The notes under the pieces are model-generated. The model had not been told where the DNA came from. It did no database searches and worked only from the letters and a program-made list of their open reading frames with translations. Below, piece by piece: positions 1 through 7,071 of a stretch of DNA of 13,946 bases. The stretch's first letter is position 1, and every line of letters starts with the position of its first letter. A program made the position numbers and the translations under genes. This DNA comes from CAXDOZ01 sp963991145 (lineage in GTDB: Bacteria > Bacteroidota > Bacteroidia > Chitinophagales > JABDMM01): the NCBI GenBank assembly GCA_963991145.1, contig CAXDOZ010000061.1:1-13946 (forward strand), in the 5' to 3' direction.

Positions 1-498
1 GTATAGTTTGCCGGCAGTTCTGAGTTTAGAATGGATATCAGTGATCATGGCTTCCATTTCGGTAAACTCATGAAAAGTAGAAACCAGGATAATTTTATCA
101 AAGTAATTATCAGGAAGTAAGGTTTCATCCAGCTTTCCAATAACAACCTGAATCGTATTTCCATTTCCAAGGCCGGGATTCGTTTTGTTTACCCGCTTTA
201 GGAGCTTCTTATCATTCAATTGAGAAGCATTAATATCCTGAGCATAGTAGTTTATGTGATCGGTGAAGGTGGAAAATCCAATCAGGTTTTGAGCATCGTA
301 AGTTCCTACTTCTGCTACTGTTTGGCCGCTCTTGAACTTGAAGAAGTTCTGCATATCGGTAGTGTCTGTAAAGTAGTTTGAGACATTACCGTAGGTCTTT
401 GGACTAAAGTTGGACTGAGAATAGGAGCAAAATGAATGAATCAGTATGGCAAACAAAAGAAAATAAACCTTACTGAATTTGCTGTTGATCTTGACCAT
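1..498 (-). CDS. Exported class I SAM methyltransferase-like protein (3' end beyond window)
   Basis: The frame is open for 166 codons from the ATG at 496-498 to the window edge, so the C-terminus is missing. Residues 11-28 form a signal peptide (hydrophobic run, then CSYSQ), implying export. After it, the order of segments follows class I SAM-dependent methyltransferases: a motif-I strand (VAEVGTYDAQ, 61-70), a later acidic turn (YYAQDIN, 85-91), and a strand with the LPDNYFDKIILVSTFHEF signature (128-145) followed by a helix and TAGKLY. Normal motif I is GxGxG-like; here only one glycine remains, so SAM binding is uncertain and the protein may be inactive or bind something else. There is no clear lipobox (HSFC). 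The start lies 16 bases downstream of the oxidoreductase stop, so the two are probably co-transcribed. The substrate is unknown. The fold assignment is fairly firm; catalytic activity is not. Confidence 0.75.
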   Translation of the reverse strand, partial: MVKINSKFSKVYFLLFAILIHSFCSYSQSNFSPKTYGNVSNYFTDTTDMQNFFKFKSGQTVAEVGTYDAQNLIGFSTFTDHINYYAQDINASQLNDKKLLKRVNKTNPGLGNGNTIQVVIGKLDETLLPDNYFDKIILVSTFHEFTEMEAMITDIHSKLRTAGKLY

Positions 499-514
499 AT
501 ACACTCTAAAGATA

Positions 515-1465
515 CTATTCCCAAATCATCGTCACTTTTCCTCTGGTGCGCATAGCTTCAATATATCCAATTGCCTCAGGGATCTGAGTGTAGGGATAGC
601 TCTTCTCAATATGCGGCTTGATCCTGCCTTTGGAAATGAGATCTGCCAGCCTTGTAAGATCATGCGTATTTGACTGAGCCGTAAATTGCGCAAGCTGAAA
701 TTTGCTAAATGCATTCTTTAGTAAAACCATGATCATATGGCCCATACCAGTGAAACCAATAACTACTCCTCTTTTTCCCATGCGCTTATAATCCTCGAAG
801 AATAGGTTTCCATGATTATCGATCACCAGGTCGTATTTCCCCTTATGTGAATGGATATCGGTCTTGTCGTAAGCAATTACTTCATCTGCTCCCAGAGATT
901 TTACAAATTCTACATTTCTGCTCGAGCATACAGCTGCAACATGAGAAGCGCCATATGCTTTAGCAATTTGAACACAGAAATGGCCTACTCCTCCGGAGGA
1001 GCCGTTAATTAAGACTGATTCGCTCTTTTTTAATTTGCCATGCGTATCAAGAGCCTGTAGCGCTGTTAATCCGGCAATGGGAACGGCAGCCATTTCCTCG
1101 AATCCAGAGCTTTCCGGCATCATACCACAAACGTTTTCTGAGGAGCAGACATACTCCGCGAAAGCACCTGATTCATACTCTTCGCCATATACCCGGTCAC
1201 CTACTTTGAATTTGCTAACACCCGGGCCAATTTCTTCAACTATACCAGCGAAATCTGCTCCCAGTATTTTCTGTTTTGGTTTGAAGAGCCCAGATGAGAG
1301 TCGGATGAAATGAGGAGTGCCTCGCATTGTATGCCAATCTGCAGGATTAGCAGAGTTGGCTTTTACTCTGATTAAAAGTTGCTTGTCCTTTACAGTAGGC
1401 TTCTCTACTTCTTCCAGCTGCAGCACTTCGGGCCCACCGTATTTGTATTTGGTGATTGCTTTCAT
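515..1465 (-). CDS. Zinc-independent MDR family NAD(P)H oxidoreductase (quinone oxidoreductase-like)
   Basis: This 316-residue protein has the full layout of the medium-chain dehydrogenase/reductase superfamily. An N-terminal GroES-like domain (about 1-125) contains NSANPADWHTMRG (37-49) and ILGADFAGIVEEIGPGV (67-83). It is followed by a Rossmann domain with the nucleotide loop NGSSGGVG (154-161) and a C-terminal return to the catalytic domain (IPEAIGYIEAMRTRGKVTM). The GHE zinc-binding motif of true alcohol dehydrogenases is replaced by GAD, and the structural-zinc Cys cluster is absent, which places it with the quinone oxidoreductase/enoyl reductase-type enzymes. It probably reduces quinones, enones or similar electrophiles with NAD(P)H in the cytosol; the real substrate cannot be read from sequence. 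It precedes the exported methyltransferase-like gene by 16 bases. A candidate promoter (1593-1623) and a long inverted repeat (1477-1526) lie upstream. Confidence 0.9.
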   Translation of the reverse strand: MKAITKYKYGGPEVLQLEEVEKPTVKDKQLLIRVKANSANPADWHTMRGTPHFIRLSSGLFKPKQKILGADFAGIVEEIGPGVSKFKVGDRVYGEEYESGAFAEYVCSSENVCGMMPESSGFEEMAAVPIAGLTALQALDTHGKLKKSESVLINGSSGGVGHFCVQIAKAYGASHVAAVCSSRNVEFVKSLGADEVIAYDKTDIHSHKGKYDLVIDNHGNLFFEDYKRMGKRGVVIGFTGMGHMIMVLLKNAFSKFQLAQFTAQSNTHDLTRLADLISKGRIKPHIEKSYPYTQIPEAIGYIEAMRTRGKVTMIWE

Positions 1466-1476
1466 GGGTGAGGATT

Positions 1477-1526
1477 ATTAATCAAATTTCAGAACCAAGG
1501 TAAAATCTGACTCTGAAATTATTAAT
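1477..1526. repeat. Inverted repeat in the leader of the MDR oxidoreductase gene
   Basis: The left arm is ATTAAT-CA-AATTTCAGA (1477-1493) and the right arm TCTGAAATT-ATTAAT (1512-1526). The arms are perfect complements over 9 plus 6 bases, interrupted by a 2-base bulge (CA, 1483-1484), with an 18-base loop. The structure ends 11 bases before the ATG of the oxidoreductase on the minus strand. It could form an mRNA hairpin that hides the ribosome-binding region, or be a two-half-site operator. AT-richness makes some chance pairing likely, but 15 paired bases is more than expected. Confidence 0.5.
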
Positions 1527-1592
1527 TCAATTCGACCATGAACTTTGATTTGTCGATTTTCAGTTTCCTGCTTAGGTCAAGGACCAATATGA

Positions 1593-1623
1593 CAAGCCTA
1601 TTCATCCCCTACAAGAATCCAAT
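1593..1623 (-). promoter_or_regulatory. Candidate Bacteroidota promoter for the MDR oxidoreductase
   Basis: On the minus strand a -33-like ATTG (1620-1623) is followed after 19 bases by TAGGCTTG (1593-1600), one mismatch from the Bacteroidota -7 consensus TAnnTTTG. A transcript starting near 1587 would have a leader of about 120 bases containing the inverted repeat at 1477-1526. This is a motif match only. Confidence 0.35.
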
Positions 1624-1663
1624 TGAACTAGATTTCGATTCTTATTTTGGAGAAATGACAGTG

Positions 1664-2548
1664 TTATTCAGTAACTGAATTTCTTTGTGTAGCCAGGCTT
1701 AATTCCATCGGCTCAACAAGGAGCCCCATTTCCTGAAACCTTTCAATAAGACCGCAATCAAATCTTAAATGATTGAGTCCTACGCATATAAAGGTGTTCT
1801 TTGTGCTAAGCAACTCAGGTAGTATTTCCATCCAATTATTATTCCTCTCGTAGATAAGTACATCATTCTTACATTCCTTATCAAAGTCGTAAGGAACTTC
1901 AAAGTTCCTGTACATTCTGGCCAGTGTGCATCTATATAAATTAGGCTTTTCGCTTTGTAATTGCTTTGACCATTCGATGATGTTTTTCTTTTCCGACTTC
2001 CAGGTAGGATTTCCCATCTCTCTATTTATAAAAATAAGCTGCAGGCTATCGGTTTCAAGACCTATTGTCTCAATTCCATTTCTTTCAGCAATGAGTTGGA
2101 TATAATCATCGAAGTGGTCCAACTCATCATCATCTGAAGAGGTATTGCATTGATACTTTTGGAATTCCTGTTGGAGCTTTAATCGCAGCTCGATCGGGTT
2201 GAGTTTGTAGAGGTCGGTTTTCCAGTCTTTCGAAAGTTCCTGTAATCGTGCTAAGTCTTTCTTTTTGAGGTGTTTTTCGATTTCAAGCGAAGCTTCTCTG
2301 CTGTTTAGCATGTTGGAAGTCGTCTCTCCCGTGGCAGTAGATTCGAAAACAGCAATTTCGCACTGAAGAAGTGATTGTTGAATTTCTTCAATCGAGTCTA
2401 CAAACTAACTCCCAAATCGGTGGAAGCTTCCAACGATGAATGAAGTCTTGTCATTGGCGGTGTCTGTGACTTTCCAGAGAATTGTTTCCTGTGCTGTTAG
2501 GGTCTGGAAGCTTAGAAGTAATAGAAATAGAGGAATCGAATATCTCAT
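1664..2548 (-). pseudogene. TraB/GumN family protein interrupted by an in-frame TAG
   Basis: One reading frame runs from ATG 2548 (signal peptide MRYSIPLFLLLLSFQTLTAQ) to the stop at 1664 and is broken only by a TAG at 2405-2407 (codon 48). The upstream part has the family start ETILWKV...TSFIVGSFH with its GxxH-type His. Directly after the TAG, the same frame continues FVDSIEEIQQSLLQCEIAVFES, which is what the family has there. The downstream part keeps GLET (163-166), the Arg-Asn motif YERNNNW (about 233-239) and the second GxxH, VGLNHL (256-261), counted from ATG 2548 with the TAG as codon 48. TraB/GumN proteins resemble TIKI/ChaN-like metal-dependent hydrolases; this one would be exported. 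Either a recent nonsense mutation or a base-call error explains the break. An ATG at 2311 could restart an unexported fragment. A longer start at 2587 is possible but puts extra residues before the signal peptide. It is the last gene of the ABC cluster, 66 bases after the 63-residue gene. Confidence 0.8.
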
Positions 2549-2614
2549 CTTAATAAAGACAATAGCATTCAATTTATGTTTGAGCAACGAAATCTACCAT
2601 TGATTGAAAAGCTC

Positions 2615-2806
2615 CTAGACCATTTGTAACCAATGGATTACGTTGCTTAAGTGCGACTCACCGTACAATGAAAGGAATTTCTTTGTTTCAGGATGATTTC
2701 TGTCCTGGTAGACTGCTAATCTTTGTCTGGCGAAATCACTTGTCAGATTGATCTTGCATTTATTGATAATGCAGTCTTTCCACTCTTCAAAATTCTTAGG
2801 AATCAT
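2615..2806 (-). CDS. Small conserved-looking protein of unknown function (63 aa)
   Basis: I cannot name a domain for this protein. It starts two bases after the stop of the DUF1826 gene, which strongly suggests translational coupling and a shared role. It is soluble and has no signal peptide or membrane segment. The N-terminus, IPKNFEEWKDCIINKCKINL, is followed by a charged helix and then FLSLYGESHLSNVIHWL. Two cysteines (C12, C17) and three histidines (H38, H52, H58) in 63 residues could form a small metal site, but that is speculation. The layout (FEEWK, ... YG..H..VI.W) resembles short proteins I associate with Bacteroidota genomes. The tight packing and protein-like composition make it a real gene rather than a chance frame. 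Confidence 0.75.
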   Translation of the reverse strand: MIPKNFEEWKDCIINKCKINLTSDFARQRLAVYQDRNHPETKKFLSLYGESHLSNVIHWLQMV

Positions 2807-2808
2807 AA

Positions 2809-3450
2809 TTAGAAATTTAAACCTCCATTTGTATCAATTCTAAGTAAGAGTCTTTTCCTTCCGCTCTCTTCAATTGTTGGACTGCGATGAACGGCAGCTT
2901 TTGTTCCCTCTTTAGGATAGGTGGCACCTTTGAGAATAATTACTGAGCCGGTCTTTGCCTGTTGAATTTTCTTTTGATTGATAACAATCAAATCATTGTC
3001 CTTGCCTGAGTTAAGGGCATCTCGATTGACATTGTCTTCAGTTAGCCATAAAGTACCTGGGCCATCGTATGTGCAGAGCATGCGAATATCATTGATATCG
3101 GTGTGGAATCTCCGGCACATATCATTGTTGACCGATGAGAGGAATATCTTGAATTCTTTACTACCTGAAAGTTCCTGGAATACCTCGATAAGTCCTCGGA
3201 TATCTTGGAGGAGAGGGCTTTCATCTGAAGCGCCCAGGGCTTCCTTAAGCGTTTCAAGAATGGAGTCAATGTTACCAACAACCCTAACCTGGACATTTTT
3301 GCCTAATTGATCATGAACCTCATCGCTGAGGTGTCTGATCTCCCTGTTTAGTATAGCAACATTGATCTCCTCTTCATGAATTTTATATAGTGACTCGGGT
3401 TTAGAAACCTCAACCCAGCTCTTTTCCTTCGTAAACATCATCCAATTCAT
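2809..3450 (-). CDS. DUF1826 domain-containing protein
   Basis: The 213-residue length and core motifs fit DUF1826: a helical N-terminal half, then MCRRFHTDINDIRMLCTYDGPGTLWL (in parts, 111-136), VNRDAL, a strand GSVIILKGATYP (168-179), and AVHRSP (186-191) before RKRLLLRID. The biochemical function is unknown. In Proteobacteria, DUF1826 genes are found with COG0523 GTPases and Zur-controlled zinc genes, which links the family to zinc limitation. The HxD pair (H116, D118), a later His (H188) and a downstream Arg resemble the metal facial triad of cupin-fold 2-oxoglutarate oxygenases, so an Fe(II) or Zn enzyme is conceivable; this is inference. It sits 11 bases after the second permease and 2 bases before the 63-residue gene. 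The minus-strand GAAGAG immediately before ATG 3450 is a weak ribosome site. Confidence 0.85.
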   Translation of the reverse strand: MNWMMFTKEKSWVEVSKPESLYKIHEEEINVAILNREIRHLSDEVHDQLGKNVQVRVVGNIDSILETLKEALGASDESPLLQDIRGLIEVFQELSGSKEFKIFLSSVNNDMCRRFHTDINDIRMLCTYDGPGTLWLTEDNVNRDALNSGKDNDLIVINQKKIQQAKTGSVIILKGATYPKEGTKAAVHRSPTIEESGRKRLLLRIDTNGGLNF

Positions 3451-3461
3451 CTCTTCAATTT

Positions 3462-4784
3462 TTAGTTCACCCTTGATAAGGTTTCAATGTATTCTTCGTA
3501 TTTCTTTCCGTCTACCTCTTTATCCATCCACATGTCAACTATCAGAATCTCAATTTGCTTGTCAACAAGAAACTGGATCTCGCTTCGATAGTTTTGGTAG
3601 TCATCATAATGAGTCCCAGCTATCGAATTGAATTTGTTTTGGAAGAAGGTTACCGGATTGATTATATAAGTACTCTTGATGAAATCATTCCTGCTTTTGT
3701 TTGCCTCTTCAATAGGTTGAATGCTTTCAATTTGTAATTGATTTTCCAATGCAGAGGTCGATGCCCTAATGGCCATGTCGATTCTGCTTTCATCATTTGA
3801 AATAGGACTGTTTACTATCTCCGGGAACATCTCACTTAACTGTTCCTGTCTCTCCTCGGAAGGCTGACCCCAAACGTCCCATCTCTTTTCAAGTTTGGCA
3901 TCTGCAAAGTCTACCATCAAATTGGTAGGGTATTTAATACTTAAGACTTGCGATACTGTAGCAGGGATGATAAATACAAAAACCAGGTAAAGCCCGATCA
4001 TTTTCAAGCTATTGCCCATGATACTCTTTCCGGTCTTTAGAATAAAGAAGTACAATATGGACCAGAATAAAATATATGCGGTGCTGTACAAGAACATTTG
4101 ACCAAATGCACCATCTCCATCCGAAACTACGCTTGTAAGCCTGCCTCCATAAACGATAAGAAACACAAGGCTGAGTAGAACAATTATCACATAAAACAGC
4201 ATCCTACTGATCAACCAAATATTTTCAGAGGTGCTTTGAACTTCAATCAAAGGAAGAAAGCCTTGCTCTGTTTCAAGACTTTTTAAATTGTAAAGAAGAA
4301 CCAGTAATAGAAGTGGGGAAAGGAATAACAGTGCAAAGGCAAAATCAAGCGAACCAGTTTGAAGTCTTTCTGGATTAGCGATCTCTTCTACTAGATCTGA
4401 ATCATAAGGACTAGACCAACGGGTGATCTTTTTAGAATATCCATATTGCTCACCCTGCCCAATGCTGTAAACCATGGCAGGTGAAGGCTTTTTGTTGTGA
4501 TAAATAAAGGAGTACTCAATCGCATAAAGAGGAGTGCCCAGGTTGATCCAGGTCTTATCTTCTGGAATTAGGCTATCCTTTTCATACATTTCTAAATACT
4601 TGCCTCTTTCTTCACTTACCAGTTGTTCTACCTTTTCAATTTCATCACTTTGTTCATTAAATAGATCTGCACCCACATGCAAACCATAGATCCCTGCTGC
4701 AATAAATAGTATTAAAGCAAAGATTTTGAAAGGACTACGAATGAAGTGCTTCCATTCAAATAATAGGACATCTAAAATCTTCAC
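3462..4784 (-). CDS. ABC-2 type transporter permease, DUF3526-like (second subunit)
   Basis: The 440-residue membrane protein begins ILDVLLFEWKHFIRSPFKIF, a cytosolic amphipathic start seen in ABC-2 permeases. Hydrophobic segments lie near residues 20-36, 147-166, 192-213, 229-249 and 260-280. Between the first and second there is a large extracytoplasmic loop (about 37-146) with PAMVYSIGQGEQYGY, and after the fifth a long hydrophilic tail with PVTFFQNKFNSIAGT. The partner permease ends in a hydrophobic helix, but this protein ends in a charged stretch, so it appears to lack the final membrane helix. Its ATG overlaps the stop of the first permease by 4 bases (ATGA), indicating coupled translation and a heterodimeric pore driven by the ATPase at 6197-6898. 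The cargo is unknown. Confidence 0.88.
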   Translation of the reverse strand: MKILDVLLFEWKHFIRSPFKIFALILFIAAGIYGLHVGADLFNEQSDEIEKVEQLVSEERGKYLEMYEKDSLIPEDKTWINLGTPLYAIEYSFIYHNKKPSPAMVYSIGQGEQYGYSKKITRWSSPYDSDLVEEIANPERLQTGSLDFAFALLFLSPLLLLVLLYNLKSLETEQGFLPLIEVQSTSENIWLISRMLFYVIIVLLSLVFLIVYGGRLTSVVSDGDGAFGQMFLYSTAYILFWSILYFFILKTGKSIMGNSLKMIGLYLVFVFIIPATVSQVLSIKYPTNLMVDFADAKLEKRWDVWGQPSEERQEQLSEMFPEIVNSPISNDESRIDMAIRASTSALENQLQIESIQPIEEANKSRNDFIKSTYIINPVTFFQNKFNSIAGTHYDDYQNYRSEIQFLVDKQIEILIVDMWMDKEVDGKKYEEYIETLSRVN

Positions 4785-6190
4785 AGCACTTGTATTTTTT
4801 TAGTCCCAAATAATAATAGCATCAAGGCCAATAGCCCCCACAATGTGAGAAGTAGAATATCTACCATATAGTTTGATAAAACTGATGAGATCGCAACTGG
4901 CTTGTACTCAAAATCTGCAATCGATTTATAGAAATCAGCTCCGACTTTCAGATAGTCGTCCTCCGGATTTTTAATCCCATAGGCATGCTCATCATTGAGG
5001 GTTTTAATGAATACTCTTCGGTATGATTCAACCTGAAGTAAAAATTCCTGATGATGGAAATTATCGCTGGCAGTTAAGCCCATACTTAAATTCTGAAGCG
5101 AGATGAAGGGATTTAAAATGCCCCCCAACTGATAGCTTTTCTTTTGTTGCGTCAGGATTTTTTGAAGGCCGCCAAAATGCTTGTCCCAAACCATATTGCC
5201 ATACTCCTCATCGGCTTGCATCACAATGCCACCAAAATCGATCGGTAATTGGGATAAGCTATCGACTCCGTATTCTGCCAAAACTTCTTGCTCAAGGTCT
5301 TTTCTGCGTTGATCTGACGGATTATGCCCATCTATACCTTCAGAGCGATCCTCTTTCATGGCACTTTTGAAATCTTTCCGGAAAGGAAGAGGGTGCCAAC
5401 TTTCTACTGAGCTCATCATGATGTTCGGTAGGAAAATTGTCCAGAGGATCCAGGCTCCCAGCATCGTTGTAAGAGCAAGGTTTGTGTTTTTCCATCTGGC
5501 CGAAAAGAACACAGTAATGGCACTTAGGATGAAGTAGTAAATACTGTATGAAAAGAATAATATGAGTGTTCTCGCTAATATCTCAGAGTTTAAAGTCTTT
5601 AAATTGATAATAGAATAAACAAGGACAGTAAGGCCAAGTAATCCAATGCCATACAAAGTCACAGATAAGGTCTTAGCGATGATGATTTTCCTTGGGTCTG
5701 TCCCTTGCAAAACCAATAGTTTCAATCGCCCGCTTTGTTTTTCGCTGTTTACAGATTGGTAGGCGAGAAATATCAATAGAAGAGGAACAATGTATTGAAG
5801 TAGAAGGGAGCTTTTTAACTTTCCGAACTTCGACGTTGCCTGCATCTGAGATGCCTCAGAATAGATTATTTCATTTTGAACATGCCCCTCAACTCGAAGG
5901 ACATTTCCCGTTACGCTGTTTACTCCTTCATCCAGGCTACTTAAGAGATTTGCCGGTTTGAATACATATGTGCCATAATGTGCTGCCCCATGCGGGTGCA
6001 TCTCTTCATTATTCTCCCATTGCGATCGCATATGTTCCTTAGCCGTTTGATGGCTATGGTTTTGCTCATGGGTTTGAAGATTCCCAAGAATGATAGTCAT
6101 TACAAGGATGAGGACGAATCCAAGACTAATCCCAACTAATGCACGATTGCGAAACCAGGAGATCCACTCGTTTTTAATGACCTGCCACAT
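4781..6190 (-). CDS. ABC-2 type transporter permease, DUF3526-like, with His-rich loop (first subunit)
   Basis: This 469-residue permease has six predicted membrane segments: near 17-36, 128-147, 173-197, 206-229, 237-258 and a C-terminal one (MVDILLLTLWGLLALMLLLF). The first extracytoplasmic loop carries seven histidines in 31 residues (H41, H45, H47, H53, H65, H67, H71) and ends in the family-like GAAHYGTYVFKP. A second large loop follows segment five, with residues such as ESWHPLPFRKDFKSAM and NPFISLQNLSMGLT. DUF3526 permeases are relatives of the NosY-type ABC-2 permeases. The His cluster could bind zinc or copper, in line with the DUF1826 neighbour; this is inference. Its ATG lies six bases after the ATPase stop and it overlaps the second permease by 4 bases. 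Confidence 0.9.
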   Translation of the reverse strand: MWQVIKNEWISWFRNRALVGISLGFVLILVMTIILGNLQTHEQNHSHQTAKEHMRSQWENNEEMHPHGAAHYGTYVFKPANLLSSLDEGVNSVTGNVLRVEGHVQNEIIYSEASQMQATSKFGKLKSSLLLQYIVPLLLIFLAYQSVNSEKQSGRLKLLVLQGTDPRKIIIAKTLSVTLYGIGLLGLTVLVYSIINLKTLNSEILARTLILFFSYSIYYFILSAITVFFSARWKNTNLALTTMLGAWILWTIFLPNIMMSSVESWHPLPFRKDFKSAMKEDRSEGIDGHNPSDQRRKDLEQEVLAEYGVDSLSQLPIDFGGIVMQADEEYGNMVWDKHFGGLQKILTQQKKSYQLGGILNPFISLQNLSMGLTASDNFHHQEFLLQVESYRRVFIKTLNDEHAYGIKNPEDDYLKVGADFYKSIADFEYKPVAISSVLSNYMVDILLLTLWGLLALMLLLFGTKKIQVL

Positions 6191-6196
6191 AGAACC

Positions 6197-6898
6197 TTAG
6201 TTTTTCATGAATTCTAAATAGAATTCTTCGAGCTCATTTGCAGATACATCCGCGCTATTTAACTCTTTGAGTAGTGTGCCTCTTTTAAGGATTCCAATTC
6301 GATCACAAACTTCTCTTACTCTGAATAGATCATGAGAGGCCATCAGAATTGCAGAGCCTTCTGAAGCCAATTTTTTGAGAAGTTCAGAAAGTTCATTGCT
6401 AGCCACTGGGTCAAGACCACTAGCTGGTTCATCTAGAAGATAGACCTTAGCTTTTTTAGCGTAGGCAATTGCAATACCCACCTTTTGTCGCATTCCTTTT
6501 GAGTATTCAGATACTCTTAATCCATGAGCATCCGATTGCAAACCACATGCAGAAAGGAAGTCAGATAGCTCTGCGCTTGAATAGCTTTTACCGGCCAACT
6601 TGCAGAAGTAATCTAGATTTTCAGTTCCTGATAAATAAGGATAGAGATTTACATTTTCTGGGATATAGCCAATTTGACTGCGAACTTCTTTTGCCTTTTG
6701 ATAGCAATCCTTGCTGTCAATTTTAACTTCTCCAGAATCCGGGCTAAGAAATCCCAGAAGCAAATTGATGGTGGTAGATTTTCCCGCACCATTGGCTCCT
6801 AAAAGCCCTAAGATTTCACCTTCTTTCACCTTAAGGTTTAAATCCTGAAGGGCTGGATTTCCTTTGAAGGACTTGCTAGCATTTTGTATTTCAATCAT
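6197..6898 (-). CDS. ABC transporter ATP-binding protein, NosF-like
   Basis: A complete nucleotide-binding subunit of 233 residues. Walker A is GANGAGKST (34-42), the signature is YSKGMRQK (132-139), Walker B is VYLLDEP (152-158), the D-loop is SGLDP and the switch His is in SHD (H189). The Q-loop position reads YIPENVNLYP, with Glu instead of Gln, and together with RVSEYSKGMRQK this is the pattern of NosF-like ATPases that pair with ABC-2 permeases. It would hydrolyse ATP at the inner face of the membrane to drive the two permeases encoded directly downstream (6-base gap, then a 4-base overlap). It is the first gene of the cluster; its ATG lies 16 bases beyond a palindrome that overlaps the promoter, so expression of the whole set is probably repressible. 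Direction of transport and cargo are not evident. Confidence 0.93.
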   Translation of the reverse strand: MIEIQNASKSFKGNPALQDLNLKVKEGEILGLLGANGAGKSTTINLLLGFLSPDSGEVKIDSKDCYQKAKEVRSQIGYIPENVNLYPYLSGTENLDYFCKLAGKSYSSAELSDFLSACGLQSDAHGLRVSEYSKGMRQKVGIAIAYAKKAKVYLLDEPASGLDPVASNELSELLKKLASEGSAILMASHDLFRVREVCDRIGILKRGTLLKELNSADVSANELEEFYLEFMKN

Positions 6899-6914
6899 AG
6901 ACTCTCATTCTAAA

Positions 6915-6929
6915 TGCAACACTGTTGCA
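6915..6929. promoter_or_regulatory. Perfect 7-1-7 palindrome, candidate repressor operator
   Basis: TGCAACA-C-TGTTGCA is a perfect inverted repeat with a one-base centre, the size and symmetry of a Fur/Zur-family or similar dimer site. It overlaps the last bases of the -7 element at 6928-6935 and covers the predicted transcription start, 17-31 bases ahead of the ATPase ATG. A repressor bound here would block initiation. The link to Zur is inferred from the DUF1826 gene in the same cluster. I found no second copy in the window. Confidence 0.6.
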
Positions 6930-6958
6930 AATATAATCTATGAACGATGGAAAGCAAG
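6928..6958 (-). promoter_or_regulatory. Bacteroidota-type promoter of the ABC/DUF1826 cluster
   Basis: On the minus strand the -7 element TATATTTG (6928-6935) matches TAnnTTTG exactly. CTTG (6955-6958) stands at the -33 position with 19 bases between, against a consensus of TTTG and 19-21 bases. Transcription would start near 6921, giving a short leader of about 25 bases. The terminator of the preceding gene at 6999-7036 supports a new transcription unit here. Confidence 0.6.
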
Positions 6959-6998
6959 CTGATTAACTGGTTTTAAGCACAATTAGACCAAAGGACAT

Positions 6999-7036
6999 AA
7001 AAAAACCAGGTCAGACACATAGATCTGATCCTGGTT
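6999..7036 (-). terminator. Intrinsic terminator of the carbonic anhydrase gene
   Basis: Read on the minus strand, arms AACCAGG (from 7036-7030) and CCTGGTT (7010-7004) pair, extended by TCAGA/TCTGA (7024-7028 with 7011-7015). There is one bulged base (7029) and an 8-base loop (7016-7023), followed by a run of T. It lies 36 bases after the stop of the gene at 7072 and separates it from the ABC cluster. Confidence 0.8.
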
Positions 7037-7071
7037 AAGATTTGAGAAGAGTTTTGAGGCTCCTTGCCTAA

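Noticed and set aside
1613..1643. Inverted repeat AAGAATC/GATTCTT after the TraB/GumN gene
   Set aside because: The loop is 17 bases and the minus-strand continuation is GTAGGGG rather than T-rich, so it is probably chance pairing in AT-rich DNA.
2405..2407. TAG as a recoded codon (pyrrolysine or suppressor readthrough) in the TraB/GumN gene
   Set aside because: No recoding element or suppressor tRNA is visible, other genes in the window (at 515-13788) use TAG as a normal stop, and Bacteroidota use the standard code. A mutation or base error is simpler.
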